64,000 nt of DNA from Phycisphaeraceae bacterium (GTDB taxonomy: Bacteria; Planctomycetota; Phycisphaerae; Phycisphaerales; Phycisphaeraceae), in assembly GCA_029260595.1 (NCBI GenBank), contig JAJDCY010000010.1:359675-423674 (forward strand), in the 5' to 3' direction. The translations under genes and the position numbers were made by a program. A model generated the notes under the pieces. That model was not told where the DNA came from, ran no database searches, and was given only the letters and a program-made list of their open reading frames with translations. Of this stretch, positions 1-8,093 are shown in pieces; positions within the stretch are counted from its first letter, which is position 1, and each line of letters begins with the position of its first letter.

Positions 1-485
1 GGTCGTTCTTAAAGGATCTGGTTGCGCGGTATCGCGGTCGAATCCCGATTTTCGGGTCGGGTGATATCTGGCAGGCGTCGGACATCTTCACGATGATCGA
101 GCAGACCGGGGTCCAGGCTGTCAGCGTCGCCCGCGGGTGCATTGGGAATCCGTGGGTCTTCGCACAGGCCCGCGCGTTGATGGCCGGCGATGCGGAGGGT
201 GGCAGGCGACCGCCGACCGTCGCCGAGCAACGGGCGGTGTTGCTCGAGCACTTCGATTTGTCCGTGGGGCTGCACGGCGAGCGGCGTGCCGGGATGATGA
301 TGCGCAAGTTCGGGATTAAGTTTTCGCGACACCACCACGACCCGGACGTGGTCGCCAAGGCCTTCATCGCGGTCAAGAACCTGGCCGATTGGCGCGGCGT
401 GCTCGACGATCATTACGCGATCGATTCAGACCCGACCGCCACGGCAGGGACGGAGCCGTGCGCCTCGCTCGAATTGTCCGCGTAA
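1..485 (+). CDS. tRNA-dihydrouridine synthase, C-terminal part (5' end outside window)
   Basis: The reading frame is open from base 3 and enters from outside the window, so only the last 160 residues are seen. They match the end of the Dus TIM barrel: a strand reading IPIFGSGDI, then VSVARGCIGNPWVFAQA, the phosphate/FMN-binding end of the barrel, followed by the C-terminal helical tRNA-binding domain with the MMRKFGIKFSRHH stretch. Dus enzymes reduce uridine in the D-loop of tRNA using FMN and NADPH. The gene converges on the small lipoprotein gene with only nine bases between the two stop codons. Which Dus subfamily it belongs to (DusB is most likely for a bacterium of this kind) cannot be settled from the tail alone. 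Confidence 0.88.
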   Translation, partial: SFLKDLVARYRGRIPIFGSGDIWQASDIFTMIEQTGVQAVSVARGCIGNPWVFAQARALMAGDAEGGRRPPTVAEQRAVLLEHFDLSVGLHGERRAGMMMRKFGIKFSRHHHDPDVVAKAFIAVKNLADWRGVLDDHYAIDSDPTATAGTEPCASLELSA

Positions 486-494
486 TCGCCCGGC

Positions 495-740
495 CTATGG
501 CTGCGCCGGGTTGACCATCTCTTTGAAGCGTTCCTCTGAGATCTTGCGGACCTGCGAGGATTGGAGTGTGACCTCGTCGCCGGTTGCCGCGTCCTTAAAG
601 CGGATCGCGCCGCTCTGGTCGTGGCGTTTCTGGTTCCAGTTGTCGGTGTAGTACACCTTGCCGGATGCGGGGTCGGTGACGGAGTAGTACGTGCAGCCGG
701 TGGCGAGCAGGCAGGCGGCCAGGGCGAGTGTTCGCAGCAT
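495..740 (-). CDS. small lipoprotein, unknown function
   Basis: An 81-residue protein with a short hydrophobic signal peptide and a lipobox (LATGC, Cys16), so it is probably lipid-anchored in the envelope. The mature part is polar and contains TDPASGKVYYTDNW and a segment EVTLQSSQVRKISEERF. This resembles small YgdI/YgdR-like lipoproteins in size and style, but I cannot assign it to that family with certainty. The sequence AGGAG lies a few bases upstream of the ATG at 740. It stands alone: it converges with the dus gene and has 124 bases of non-coding sequence upstream. Confidence 0.72.
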   Translation of the reverse strand: MLRTLALAACLLATGCTYYSVTDPASGKVYYTDNWNQKRHDQSGAIRFKDAATGDEVTLQSSQVRKISEERFKEMVNPAQP

Positions 741-864
741 GGTTGGGTTCTCCTAAAGAGGGATTCGCACTGTTGGGTATCGTGCAGGGTCGCGGTGGGG
801 GTTGAGAAAAACTATTGCGGTGGGGCGGGAATTACGGCGTGTTGTGCCGGTTGAATCGGCTCAT

Positions 865-2007
865 TCACCGGCCAAACAGCGTCGTCGGGTGCAGCATGCC
901 TTGGGCTTCAAAGTATTCGAGTGCCTGCTCGGGCGTAGCGAACACTTTGGTCGCGGTCTCGGTGATGAACGGGCTGGGGTTCTTGGCCGGCTTCCAGACG
1001 ACGTAGACCTCCTTGCCGTGCTCGAAGGCGTGTTGCAGCTCGCGCTCGACACCGCTGGAGATCGCGGGGACGCCGGCGGTGCTCGTCTGGCCGGCGGCGG
1101 CGGGTAGCTCGGGGATCAGCGAGACGATCATGTCCGACTGGTCGATCAGCTTGAAGTCGCGCGCGTAGATCTGCCCGTCGATATCACCGGCGATGTCGAG
1201 CACCTGTTTGACGGGCACGGGGAAGTGCTCGACGCGGCCGTCCGGGTGGGACATCTGCGCCTCGACAAAATCCTCCCCGGATTTCGCGGCGGCGATGGCG
1301 GTATCGAGGAGCATTTTTTCATCGACGTCGCCGGGGTCGAACGTGATGAAGTGTTTGGCCTGCTGGTCGCGGAAGGCATCGATCTCGGCGAGCACATCGG
1401 GCAGGTCGGCCACGTGGCTCATCGGGAATGACGGGTAGACCTTGCGGGTTTGCGGGCGGCAGATCAGGCGAAATGCCGTTTCGATTGTGTCCTTGTGTCG
1501 GCCGCGTGACAGGACATAGCAGCGGTTCTCCAGCCCGAGCGCCTGGGCCAGCAACTCGGTGGCCATAATCTCTTCCTCACGCCAGACCATGACGTCTTTA
1601 AGCGTCGCGTCGATCGTGTGGTCGCGGTGCAGCCGGTGGTGGGTGACTTCGATGTTGTCAACCAGGCAGATCAGCGCATCGGGCTTGAGCGCGCGGACCA
1701 GGTCAAAATCGAACGCAGGGAACAACCCGTGCCGCCAGCGGAACGTCGCGTGTGTGTTGACGATGATGTGGGATTTGTCGGCCGAGTCGGCGATGATGTC
1801 GCGGAAGACCGCGCGGCGGACGGCTTGGAGGCGGCTAAGGGGCAGGTCGAGGATGCGGCCGGGCCGGATGCCGGAGGCCTCGCCATACATCATGTCGCCG
1901 ATGTGATACGTCTCGATCCGCTCGCCGTGGTCGGCTGCGAGCCGGGCAACGGCGTCGACGTAGGCTTTTTTGTCCATGCCCACCTGGCCGGTGACGATCG
2001 TCCGCAT
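865..2007 (-). CDS. P-loop kinase-like protein (archaeal adenylate kinase type) with nucleoside-deoxyribosyltransferase-like C-terminal half
   Basis: 380 residues, started at the ATG at 2007, where a phosphate-binding loop (VTGQVGMDKK) follows directly; the frame stays open upstream but reads as low-quality sequence. The N-terminal half has the style of AAA/archaeal-type adenylate kinases: an HIGDMM segment, SHIIVNTHATFRW (like the THA strand of AdkA), and LICLVDN. The C-terminal half (about 240-370) contains GQIYARDFKLIDQSDMIVS and a GVERELQHAFEHGKEVYVVW segment, typical of the nucleoside 2-deoxyribosyltransferase-like fold, where a base or nucleotide is handled. The P-loop lacks the usual GK[ST] end (GMDKK). 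No partner gene is evident. A nucleotide-related role is inferred; the substrate is unknown. Confidence 0.7.
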   Translation of the reverse strand: MRTIVTGQVGMDKKAYVDAVARLAADHGERIETYHIGDMMYGEASGIRPGRILDLPLSRLQAVRRAVFRDIIADSADKSHIIVNTHATFRWRHGLFPAFDFDLVRALKPDALICLVDNIEVTHHRLHRDHTIDATLKDVMVWREEEIMATELLAQALGLENRCYVLSRGRHKDTIETAFRLICRPQTRKVYPSFPMSHVADLPDVLAEIDAFRDQQAKHFITFDPGDVDEKMLLDTAIAAAKSGEDFVEAQMSHPDGRVEHFPVPVKQVLDIAGDIDGQIYARDFKLIDQSDMIVSLIPELPAAAGQTSTAGVPAISSGVERELQHAFEHGKEVYVVWKPAKNPSPFITETATKVFATPEQALEYFEAQGMLHPTTLFGR

Positions 2008-2146
2008 CGGAAAACTCCAGTGTTTCGCGTCGGCTCGGCCGGCGGGTTGTGTTGGCCGTGCCGCTTGGTCATGATAGTAGCCGCTCGCCCGATCGGGGCG
2101 GGAACCGGGAGCCTCGCCGCCGGGAATTTCACCGCAAGGAGATGCC

Positions 2147-3193
2147 ATGCCTCTGCAATCATTGATCCCAACCCTCGCCGCCACCGCCGGCCAAACGTTC
2201 TTCACCGTCATGCTGATCCTCGTCGCGCTGGCGGTGCTCGTGTTCATCATGTTCGCCGCGCAGTTCTTCGGGCTGTGGCTGCAGGCCAGGCTGTCCGGGG
2301 CGCCGGTCGGATTCGGCGACCTGATCGGGATGTGGTTTCGAAAGGTCGATCGGCGCATCATCGTGCTGTCGCGCATCCGAGCGATCAAAGCCGGGCTGCC
2401 GATCTCAACCTCGCAGATGGAGACGCATTACCTGTCGGGCGGCCGCGTGCCGACGGTGATCACCGCGATGATCGCGGCGAACCGCGCGAAGATTGACTTG
2501 CCGTGGGATACGGCCTGCGCGATCGACCTGGCCGGGCGCGACATCCTCGAAGCGGTCCAGACATCGGTGAACCCGAAGGTGATCGACGTGCCCAGCCCCG
2601 ACCTGGGGCGGACGACGATCGACGCGGTGGCGCAGGACGGGATCCAGCTCAAGGCTCGCGCCCGCGTTACCGTGCGGGCGAACATCGCACGGCTGATCGG
2701 TGGTGCGACCGAAGAAACTATCATCGCGCGCGTCGGCGAGGGCATCGTCACCACGATTGGCTCGTCGATCTCTCACAAAGCCGTTCTGGAGAACCCGGAC
2801 CGCATCTCGAAGACGGTGCTCGCCAAGGGCCTCGATGCGGCCACCGCGTTCGAGATTCTCTCGATCGATATCGCAGACATCGACGTCGGCGAGAACGTCG
2901 GCGCCAAGCTGCAGGCCGATCAGGCTGAGGCCGACAAACGCCGGTTCCAGGCCGAGGCCGAGAAGCGTCGCGCAATGGCGATCGCCCAGGAAACCGAGTT
3001 CAAAGCCGAAGCGCAGAAGAACAAGGCCCTGGTCGTCCTGGCCGAGGCGGAGGTGCCCAAGGCGATGGCCGAGGCGTTCCGCAGCGGCAACATGGGCATC
3101 ATGGACTATTACCGGATGAAGAACATCCAGTCAGACACGTCCATGCGGTCGAGCATCGCTCAGGACGGGGGTTCGGGCGACAGCGGTTCGTGA
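2147..3193 (+). CDS. floA: flotillin-like protein FloA
   Basis: 348 residues, preceded by a clear AAGGAG seven bases from the ATG. One N-terminal membrane segment (about 18-45) is followed by a cytoplasmic part that matches FloA/YqfA family proteins: [21 protein letters not shown], the [16 protein letters not shown] region, [25 protein letters not shown], and the [22 protein letters not shown] segment. The Ala/Glu/Lys-rich coiled coil (about 255-315) that drives assembly is present. In Bacillus, FloA organises membrane microdomains and affects fluidity and membrane protease activity. The partner NfeD-type gene often found next to it is missing here; the next gene is convergent and ends two bases away. 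Confidence 0.93.
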   Translation: MPLQSLIPTLAATAGQTFFTVMLILVALAVLVFIMFAAQFFGLWLQARLSGAPVGFGDLIGMWFRKVDRRIIVLSRIRAIKAGLPISTSQMETHYLSGGRVPTVITAMIAANRAKIDLPWDTACAIDLAGRDILEAVQTSVNPKVIDVPSPDLGRTTIDAVAQDGIQLKARARVTVRANIARLIGGATEETIIARVGEGIVTTIGSSISHKAVLENPDRISKTVLAKGLDAATAFEILSIDIADIDVGENVGAKLQADQAEADKRRFQAEAEKRRAMAIAQETEFKAEAQKNKALVVLAEAEVPKAMAEAFRSGNMGIMDYYRMKNIQSDTSMRSSIAQDGGSGDSGS

Positions 3194-3194
3194 T

Positions 3195-4304
3195 TCAACC
3201 GCCGAGGTAGCGCTTTAACCCATCCCAATCACCCGCGGCTGTGAGGTCTCGCAGCGCGGGCGTGAACGCCCACAGGGTTTCCGGTGGTCGGCGCGACAGG
3301 TTCAGCCGGTCGAGGATCTGTTGCTGAAGTTGCTCGATGCCCTGGCCGGTGCGGGCGCTGATGGGGGTGGTGGGGTGGTCCGCGGCGAGGGCATCAGACG
3401 GCCGCGGCGAATCGATCTTGTTGATTACATACAGATCAGGGTCGCGCGGCAGTGACGATGGGGCCGGCCAATCGGTCGCCGGGTCGCGCATTGCGATGAC
3501 CACGTCGGCGTTGCGGATGATCGGTGCGGCCAACTCGATTGCTTGGAGTTCGACATGATCGGGGGCGTTGTTGGGGTTTAAGGTGCCGGCCGCATCGTCA
3601 GCCGTTCGCAGGCCCGGCGTGTCGATCCAGTGGACGGCGACGGACCAGGGGCTTTCGTTGAGCGTGCACGCGGCGACGAGTTCAGTGAGTGCGCCGACCC
3701 AATCGCGCGTCGTCCCGGGCATATCCGCGACCAGACTCGCCGATCGGCCCAGCAGGTAATTGGTCAGCGTGCTCTTGCCGACGTTGGGGCGCCCGACCAC
3801 AACGACGCAAGGCGGATCGATCAACTTGTCGAGTGTTTTGCTTTGATCGAGGACGGATGCCGGTGCTCCGCGGTCGGGTTGATCCATCCAACGCCGCCAG
3901 TTGTCGGGTTGCGCGAGTAGCAGGTCGATCGCGGCGGGGCTGGCGGCGCGTGCGATGCACACGAGCATGTCGGCCTCGATCTCGCTGGCCGCCTCGGGGA
4001 AGAGTTGCGCCGCCGGTGGGTCGGCGGTGTATTCGGCGCCGGCGTTGATGAGTTCTTCGATCAGCCGGTCCACAACACGCGGCCCGGCGTGGGGCATGAG
4101 TTGGGCACGGCGGTCGTCCAGACGGACGGCGATCCCTTGATCGACTCCGGCCAGGTCGACCAGGCGCAGGCGGCGCATCGGCCAGTCAGCGCGGTTGGTG
4201 ATCTTGCCGAGGAAACGCTCGATACCAGCCCCGCACAACTGAATAATCGCGATCGCGCCGGGGGCGGTGGCGGTGGTGAGCGTGATGCGCGGCGTATCGG
4301 TCAA
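3195..4304 (-). CDS. MnmE/TrmE-like GTPase, shortened and lacking the C-terminal Cys motif
   Basis: About 369 residues. The N-terminal part (TTATAPGAIAIIQLCGAG) matches the folate-binding domain of tRNA modification GTPase MnmE, and the G domain is complete: GRPNVGKST (about 171-179), PGTTRDW, DTPG and NKID. MnmE with MnmG modifies wobble uridines. This copy is about 80 residues shorter than usual, the helical domain is reduced, and the terminal C-x-G-K catalytic motif is absent: the protein ends KRYLGG. I chose the TTG at 4304 because it starts exactly where MnmE homology begins and avoids overlap with the upstream membrane-protein gene, which ends at 4315; an in-frame ATG at 4385 would overlap that gene by 71 bases. 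It is either a diverged MnmE or a paralogue. Confidence 0.8.
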   Translation of the reverse strand: MTDTPRITLTTATAPGAIAIIQLCGAGIERFLGKITNRADWPMRRLRLVDLAGVDQGIAVRLDDRRAQLMPHAGPRVVDRLIEELINAGAEYTADPPAAQLFPEAASEIEADMLVCIARAASPAAIDLLLAQPDNWRRWMDQPDRGAPASVLDQSKTLDKLIDPPCVVVVGRPNVGKSTLTNYLLGRSASLVADMPGTTRDWVGALTELVAACTLNESPWSVAVHWIDTPGLRTADDAAGTLNPNNAPDHVELQAIELAAPIIRNADVVIAMRDPATDWPAPSSLPRDPDLYVINKIDSPRPSDALAADHPTTPISARTGQGIEQLQQQILDRLNLSRRPPETLWAFTPALRDLTAAGDWDGLKRYLGG

Positions 4305-4314
4305 GGTCGTTGGC

Positions 4315-4785
4315 TTAGCTTGCTTTGCCGGCTTGGTACGGGTTTGGTGTCGGCGACATCGGCCGACCATGGGGGAAGTTAACACCCTGGACCAACACTG
4401 CAGCCACGGTGGATATCAGCGTCGGCCATGCACTGCCGTTGAGCACGGTGATGACCAGGCCGAACAGCCCAACCGATTCGCACACGGCAAAGAACACGAT
4501 ATTTCCGATCAGATACCCCTTCGGGGTGATCGCCTGGTCTTGCCAATGTCGCTTGTAGATCTGTGTGCGGAGCACGAAAGCGACTGGCAGCAGCATGATC
4601 GTGCCGACTATCGTGATCCAAGTTAGAGGAGCAGCAATTTCAGGTACCGCACTGACCGCTCGCCAGAGCACAGGGAGACTGGCGCCGACGGCGATCTGCG
4701 AACCGAGGGTCGCACCCCAAACCACTCGGGCAGTAAGGAGCACTTGTGTGCGCGTCGGCGCAGCGTTCACAGAGTCCGGTTCCAT
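4315..4785 (-). CDS. small integral membrane protein, unknown
   Basis: 156 residues with four hydrophobic segments (about 22-45, 52-72, 88-110, 116-137), so probably an inner-membrane protein with both ends in the cytoplasm. A polar N-terminus (MEPDSVNAAPTRTQ) precedes the first segment, and the tail is Pro-rich. I do not recognise the family. It sits between coaX (start codon 18 bases after the coaX stop) and the MnmE-like GTPase, all on the same strand, so these three may share a transcript with obg and rpmA further upstream. It has no charged residues placed in a way that would suggest a particular transport mechanism. Confidence 0.72.
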   Translation of the reverse strand: MEPDSVNAAPTRTQVLLTARVVWGATLGSQIAVGASLPVLWRAVSAVPEIAAPLTWITIVGTIMLLPVAFVLRTQIYKRHWQDQAITPKGYLIGNIVFFAVCESVGLFGLVITVLNGSAWPTLISTVAAVLVQGVNFPHGRPMSPTPNPYQAGKAS

Positions 4786-4803
4786 GCGTTGGGTTAGGTC
4801 TGC

Positions 4804-5574
4804 TTACTTCGTCTGCATCGCCGACTGCCGAGTCAGCGCGATGCCCTGGAGCGTCAGGTCGGGGACGATGCGGTCGAACAGTTCGTCGTCTTTGAAAAGA
4901 ACCTCCGCGTCGCCGCCGGTGGCGATGACGATCGGGTAGGCGCCGGCGACCTCGGCGAACTGCTCAACCAGCTCGCGGACCATCCCGCGTATCCCGTGGT
5001 ACGCGGCAGAGCGCATGGCCTGGACGGTGTTGTGGCCGATCGGCTCATCGGGTTTGGCCAGCGTGACTTCGGGCAGTTGGGCGGTGTGTTCGTGCAGGCT
5101 GCGGAGCATCAGTGGGGCGCCAGGTGCGATCGCACCGCCGTGGAATGTCCCGGCCCCATCAACAAAATCCACGGTCAGGGCCGTGCCCGCATCAACCACG
5201 ATGCACGCCTGCTTTAGCACGTCGTAGGCCGCAGCCGCGTTGAGCAAGCGGTCGTCGCCGACGATGGTCTCGGGGTCGAGCTGGCGGCCGATTGGGACGG
5301 GCACGTCCTGCTCGATCCGCTGTACAGCCAGTCCCAGGCCGACGCCGACGGCCTGGGTGATCTGCTCGGCCTGCGTCGCGTTGACCGAAGCAAGGATCAC
5401 AACCGGGTCCTGTGAATCGCGCAGCGGTTCATAGGCCGCGTTGAGTTGTTCGGTGATTTTTTCGGTGGACAGCCCGTGGTCGAAGGCGGTTCGGTCGACG
5501 AGCACCCCGTCGAGGAACGTGCCGATGCGGGTGCGGGTGTTGCCGACGCTGATGGCCAGAAGGTTCGGTTTCAT
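4804..5574 (-). CDS. coaX: type III pantothenate kinase
   Basis: 256 residues, the usual length for CoaX, which phosphorylates pantothenate in the first step of coenzyme A synthesis. The ASKHA fold motifs are visible: N-terminal AISVGNTRTRIGTF, the ETIVGDDRLLNAAAAYD segment, VVDAGTALTVDFVD followed by GGAIAPG, and a late VIATGGDAEV phosphate-binding motif. One oddity is that the first motif normally reads D-x-GNT and here the Asp is Ser (ISVGNT). It lies between obg and a small membrane-protein gene on the same strand. Confidence 0.92.
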   Translation of the reverse strand: MKPNLLAISVGNTRTRIGTFLDGVLVDRTAFDHGLSTEKITEQLNAAYEPLRDSQDPVVILASVNATQAEQITQAVGVGLGLAVQRIEQDVPVPIGRQLDPETIVGDDRLLNAAAAYDVLKQACIVVDAGTALTVDFVDGAGTFHGGAIAPGAPLMLRSLHEHTAQLPEVTLAKPDEPIGHNTVQAMRSAAYHGIRGMVRELVEQFAEVAGAYPIVIATGGDAEVLFKDDELFDRIVPDLTLQGIALTRQSAMQTK

Positions 5575-5610
5575 CGTGCTTCTCTTGAGTGCATGAGGTG
5601 ATTCTTAAAG

Positions 5611-6696
5611 CTATGCGGTCTCGGCCTCGACCGGCGGTTGGGTGTCGGGCTGAGGCTTGATTCGGATTTCAGGTTGTGGTTCGGCCCGCGCGACTTGGAG
5701 GCGTTGCCAGCAGGATTCCAGCAGCGCGGGCAGGCCATGGCCGGTCGCGGCGCTGATCACGAACACCGGCGACTCGGTTGCCCGCTCGACGGATTGGGTG
5801 AACACTTCAAGCTCGGCGTCGCCGGGCAGCAGGTCGGCTTTGCTGAGCACGACGATCTGCGGCTTGGCCGCGAGTGTGTCGGAGTAACCGGCCAACTCGC
5901 GACGCACAATGTGGTATTGCTCGATCGGTTTGGCGGGGGACTGCGGCGCCGCCGGGTCCGGCTCGACCAGGTGGACCAACAGCCGCGTCCGTTCGATGTG
6001 TCGCAGAAACTCCATCCCGAGCCCCTGGCCGCGGTGGGCGCCCTCGATCAATCCGGGGATGTCCGCGACGATGAATCGGCGGAACCCGCTTAGCTCGGCG
6101 ATGCCCAAGTTGGGCGAGAGGGTGGTGAACGGGTAGTCGGCGATCTTCGGCTTGGCCATCGAAACACGGCTAAGCAGCGTTGACTTGCCGGCGTTGGGCA
6201 TCCCGATCAGCCCGATGTCGGCGATGAGTTTCAGCTCGAGGCGCAGTGTGTGTTCGATCGGCAGTTCGCCGGGGGTCGATCGCCGCGGGGCCTGATCGTT
6301 GGCACGCTTGAAGTGCTCGTTACCCCAGCCGCCACGCCCGCCCGCGGCGACCATCAGCTCGGCACCCATCGTGTCCATGTCGGCTAACAGCTCGCCGGTG
6401 GCGTCGTCGTAGACGAGCGTGCCGGTCGGGATACGGATCCGCAGATCCTCAGCCGAGGCGCCGTGTTTTTGCTTAGTCGAGCCGGGGTGGCCGTTGCGGG
6501 CGATCCAGTGGTGTTTGCCGGCCAGGTCGAGCAGCGTGTCGACGCCCTCGGCTGTGACCAGGTACACGCTGCCACCGTCGCCGCCGTCGCCACCGTCCGG
6601 CCCGCCTTTGGGGACGTACTTCTCCCGGCGGAAGCTGACGTGGCCGTCACCCCCTTTGCCGCTGCGGACGACGATGGTGGCTTGATCGACAAGCAT
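5611..6696 (-). CDS. obg: Obg/CgtA GTPase, ribosome assembly
   Basis: 361 residues. The N-terminal Obg fold (1-158) shows its glycine-rich loops (RSGKGGDGHVSFRREKYVPKGG and GGDGGDGGSVYL), and the G domain follows with GMPNAGKSTLL, the FTTLSPNLG switch, DIPGLIEGAHRGQGLG and VLSKADLL. The tail after about 335 is short, Pro/Gln-rich and lacks a clear OCT domain. Obg binds the large ribosomal subunit and links its assembly to cell physiology. It follows rpmA (L27) on the same strand, the common rpmA-obg order, with coaX downstream. Confidence 0.97.
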   Translation of the reverse strand: MLVDQATIVVRSGKGGDGHVSFRREKYVPKGGPDGGDGGDGGSVYLVTAEGVDTLLDLAGKHHWIARNGHPGSTKQKHGASAEDLRIRIPTGTLVYDDATGELLADMDTMGAELMVAAGGRGGWGNEHFKRANDQAPRRSTPGELPIEHTLRLELKLIADIGLIGMPNAGKSTLLSRVSMAKPKIADYPFTTLSPNLGIAELSGFRRFIVADIPGLIEGAHRGQGLGMEFLRHIERTRLLVHLVEPDPAAPQSPAKPIEQYHIVRRELAGYSDTLAAKPQIVVLSKADLLPGDAELEVFTQSVERATESPVFVISAATGHGLPALLESCWQRLQVARAEPQPEIRIKPQPDTQPPVEAETA

Positions 6697-6768
6697 GATG
6701 ATCCAACCGATCCTAGACCGGTTGGGTGTGAAAGTTCCAATCGTTGTTTAACCGTCGCCGTGGGGCGG

Positions 6769-7038
6769 CTAGGCCTGCAGTTGCACCGGGGACGGACCGT
6801 TGCTGGGTTGCACGTGCACGCGGCGGCCTTGGAACCGGACGACGCCGTCGTCGAGCGCGTAAAGGGTGTTGTCCTTGCCAATGCCGACTTTGTAGCCGGG
6901 CTTAAACGGCGTGCCGCACTGTCGGATGATGATGTTGCCGGCTCGCACCGCCTGTCCGCCGTACATCTTGACCCCGCGGAACTGGGCGTTGGAGTCGCGG
7001 CCGTTCTTCGTGCTGCCTTGGCCCTTCTTGTGTGCCAT
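6769..7038 (-). CDS. rpmA: 50S ribosomal protein L27
   Basis: 89 residues starting [19 protein letters not shown], the signature N-terminus of L27, followed by [21 protein letters not shown] and [17 protein letters not shown]. The N-terminal arm reaches toward the peptidyl-transferase centre of the large subunit. There is no cleavable N-terminal extension of the Firmicutes type. L21 (rplU), which normally precedes L27, is not present: 229 bases of non-coding sequence and then the divergent pdxJ lie upstream. The transcript probably continues into obg 72 bases downstream. Confidence 0.97.
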   Translation of the reverse strand: MAHKKGQGSTKNGRDSNAQFRGVKMYGGQAVRAGNIIIRQCGTPFKPGYKVGIGKDNTLYALDDGVVRFQGRRVHVQPSNGPSPVQLQA

Positions 7039-7267
7039 GTCTGATTACCTCGGCGTCAGGGATCTGGTCGGGTGGTCCGGAACATCGTATCATACCCGTT
7101 ACCATCGCCCTGATGCAAGCCGATCGGCTCGACGCGGCACGGAATTAAGTCGGGGCGATTCTTGCGTTGATAAGTATCCGGGCCATCGATATCACTGGGC
7201 GCGACGGCGAGGCCGTGGGCGATCGGCATCACGGTCGCGTTGGCATGCATCCAAGTACACTCCTTCT

Positions 7268-8029
7268 ATGAGTCACGCCGTGGTGGGTCTTAGTGTCAAT
7301 ATCGATCACGTCGCGACGATCCGTCAGGCCCGGCGGACGTATGAGCCGGACCCGGTCTGGGCCGCGGTCGAGGCACAGCTCGGCGGGGCCGACGGGATCA
7401 CGATCCACCTGCGTGAGGACCGGCGGCATATTCAGGATGCGGATGTTGGGCGGGTGCAGTCGGCCTGCCATGTGCGGGTGAACCTGGAGATGGCCGCGAC
7501 GGACGAGATGGTGGCGATCGCCTGCCGACAGCGGCCGCACATGGCCATGCTCGTGCCGGAGGGTCGCCAGGAGGTCACCACGGAGGGCGGGTTGGATGTC
7601 GCCGGGCAACTGGCCGAACTGGGGCCGACCGTGACGCGGCTTCGAGATGCTGGGATCGCCACGAGCGTGTTCATTGATGCGGTCATCGCTCAGATCAACG
7701 CGGCCGCGAGTATTGGCGTGGACGTGTGCGAGGTTCACACCGGGCCGTATGCGCACGCATTCGACGCGGCGGGTGGGGATCTTGCCTGCGAGGCCGTCGC
7801 CGTCGAGCTAAAGAAGATCCGCGAGGCCGGCCAGCGGATTCGCACCGCGAAAATGCGATTCAATGCCGGGCATGCGCTCAACTACCGCAACGTCCAGCCG
7901 ATCGCCGAGATGACGGGTCTCGGCGAGCTTCACATTGGCCACGCGATTGTCAGCCGGGCGGTTTTTGTCGGTATCCGGGCAGCCGTCGCCGAGATGAAGC
8001 GGTTGATCGGTCGCGCGGCGGATCATTAA
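7268..8029 (+). CDS. pdxJ: pyridoxine 5'-phosphate synthase
   Basis: 253 residues started at the ATG at 7268, where family similarity begins (GLSVNIDHVATIRQARRTYEPDP). PdxJ condenses 3-amino-2-oxopropyl phosphate with 1-deoxyxylulose 5-phosphate to pyridoxine 5'-phosphate in vitamin B6 synthesis. Typical barrel motifs follow: GADGITIHLREDRRHIQD, NLEMAATDEM, TVCLVPE-like MAMLVPEGRQEVTTEGGLDV, VDVCEVHTGPYA, NAGHALNYRNV and ELHIGHAIVSRAVFVG. All catalytic-loop residues expected (His and Glu in these motifs) appear intact. It is divergent from rpmA. Confidence 0.96.
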   Translation: MSHAVVGLSVNIDHVATIRQARRTYEPDPVWAAVEAQLGGADGITIHLREDRRHIQDADVGRVQSACHVRVNLEMAATDEMVAIACRQRPHMAMLVPEGRQEVTTEGGLDVAGQLAELGPTVTRLRDAGIATSVFIDAVIAQINAAASIGVDVCEVHTGPYAHAFDAAGGDLACEAVAVELKKIREAGQRIRTAKMRFNAGHALNYRNVQPIAEMTGLGELHIGHAIVSRAVFVGIRAAVAEMKRLIGRAADH

Positions 8030-8093
8030 CCCGACCGGCCGCGGCGCTTCGAGGGTGGTTGCATCCGCCCCTTAGGCGACTAACTTTTACATC

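Noticed and set aside
7039-7267. Search for rplU (L21) ahead of rpmA
   Set aside because: No frame in this gap resembles L21; it must be elsewhere in the genome.
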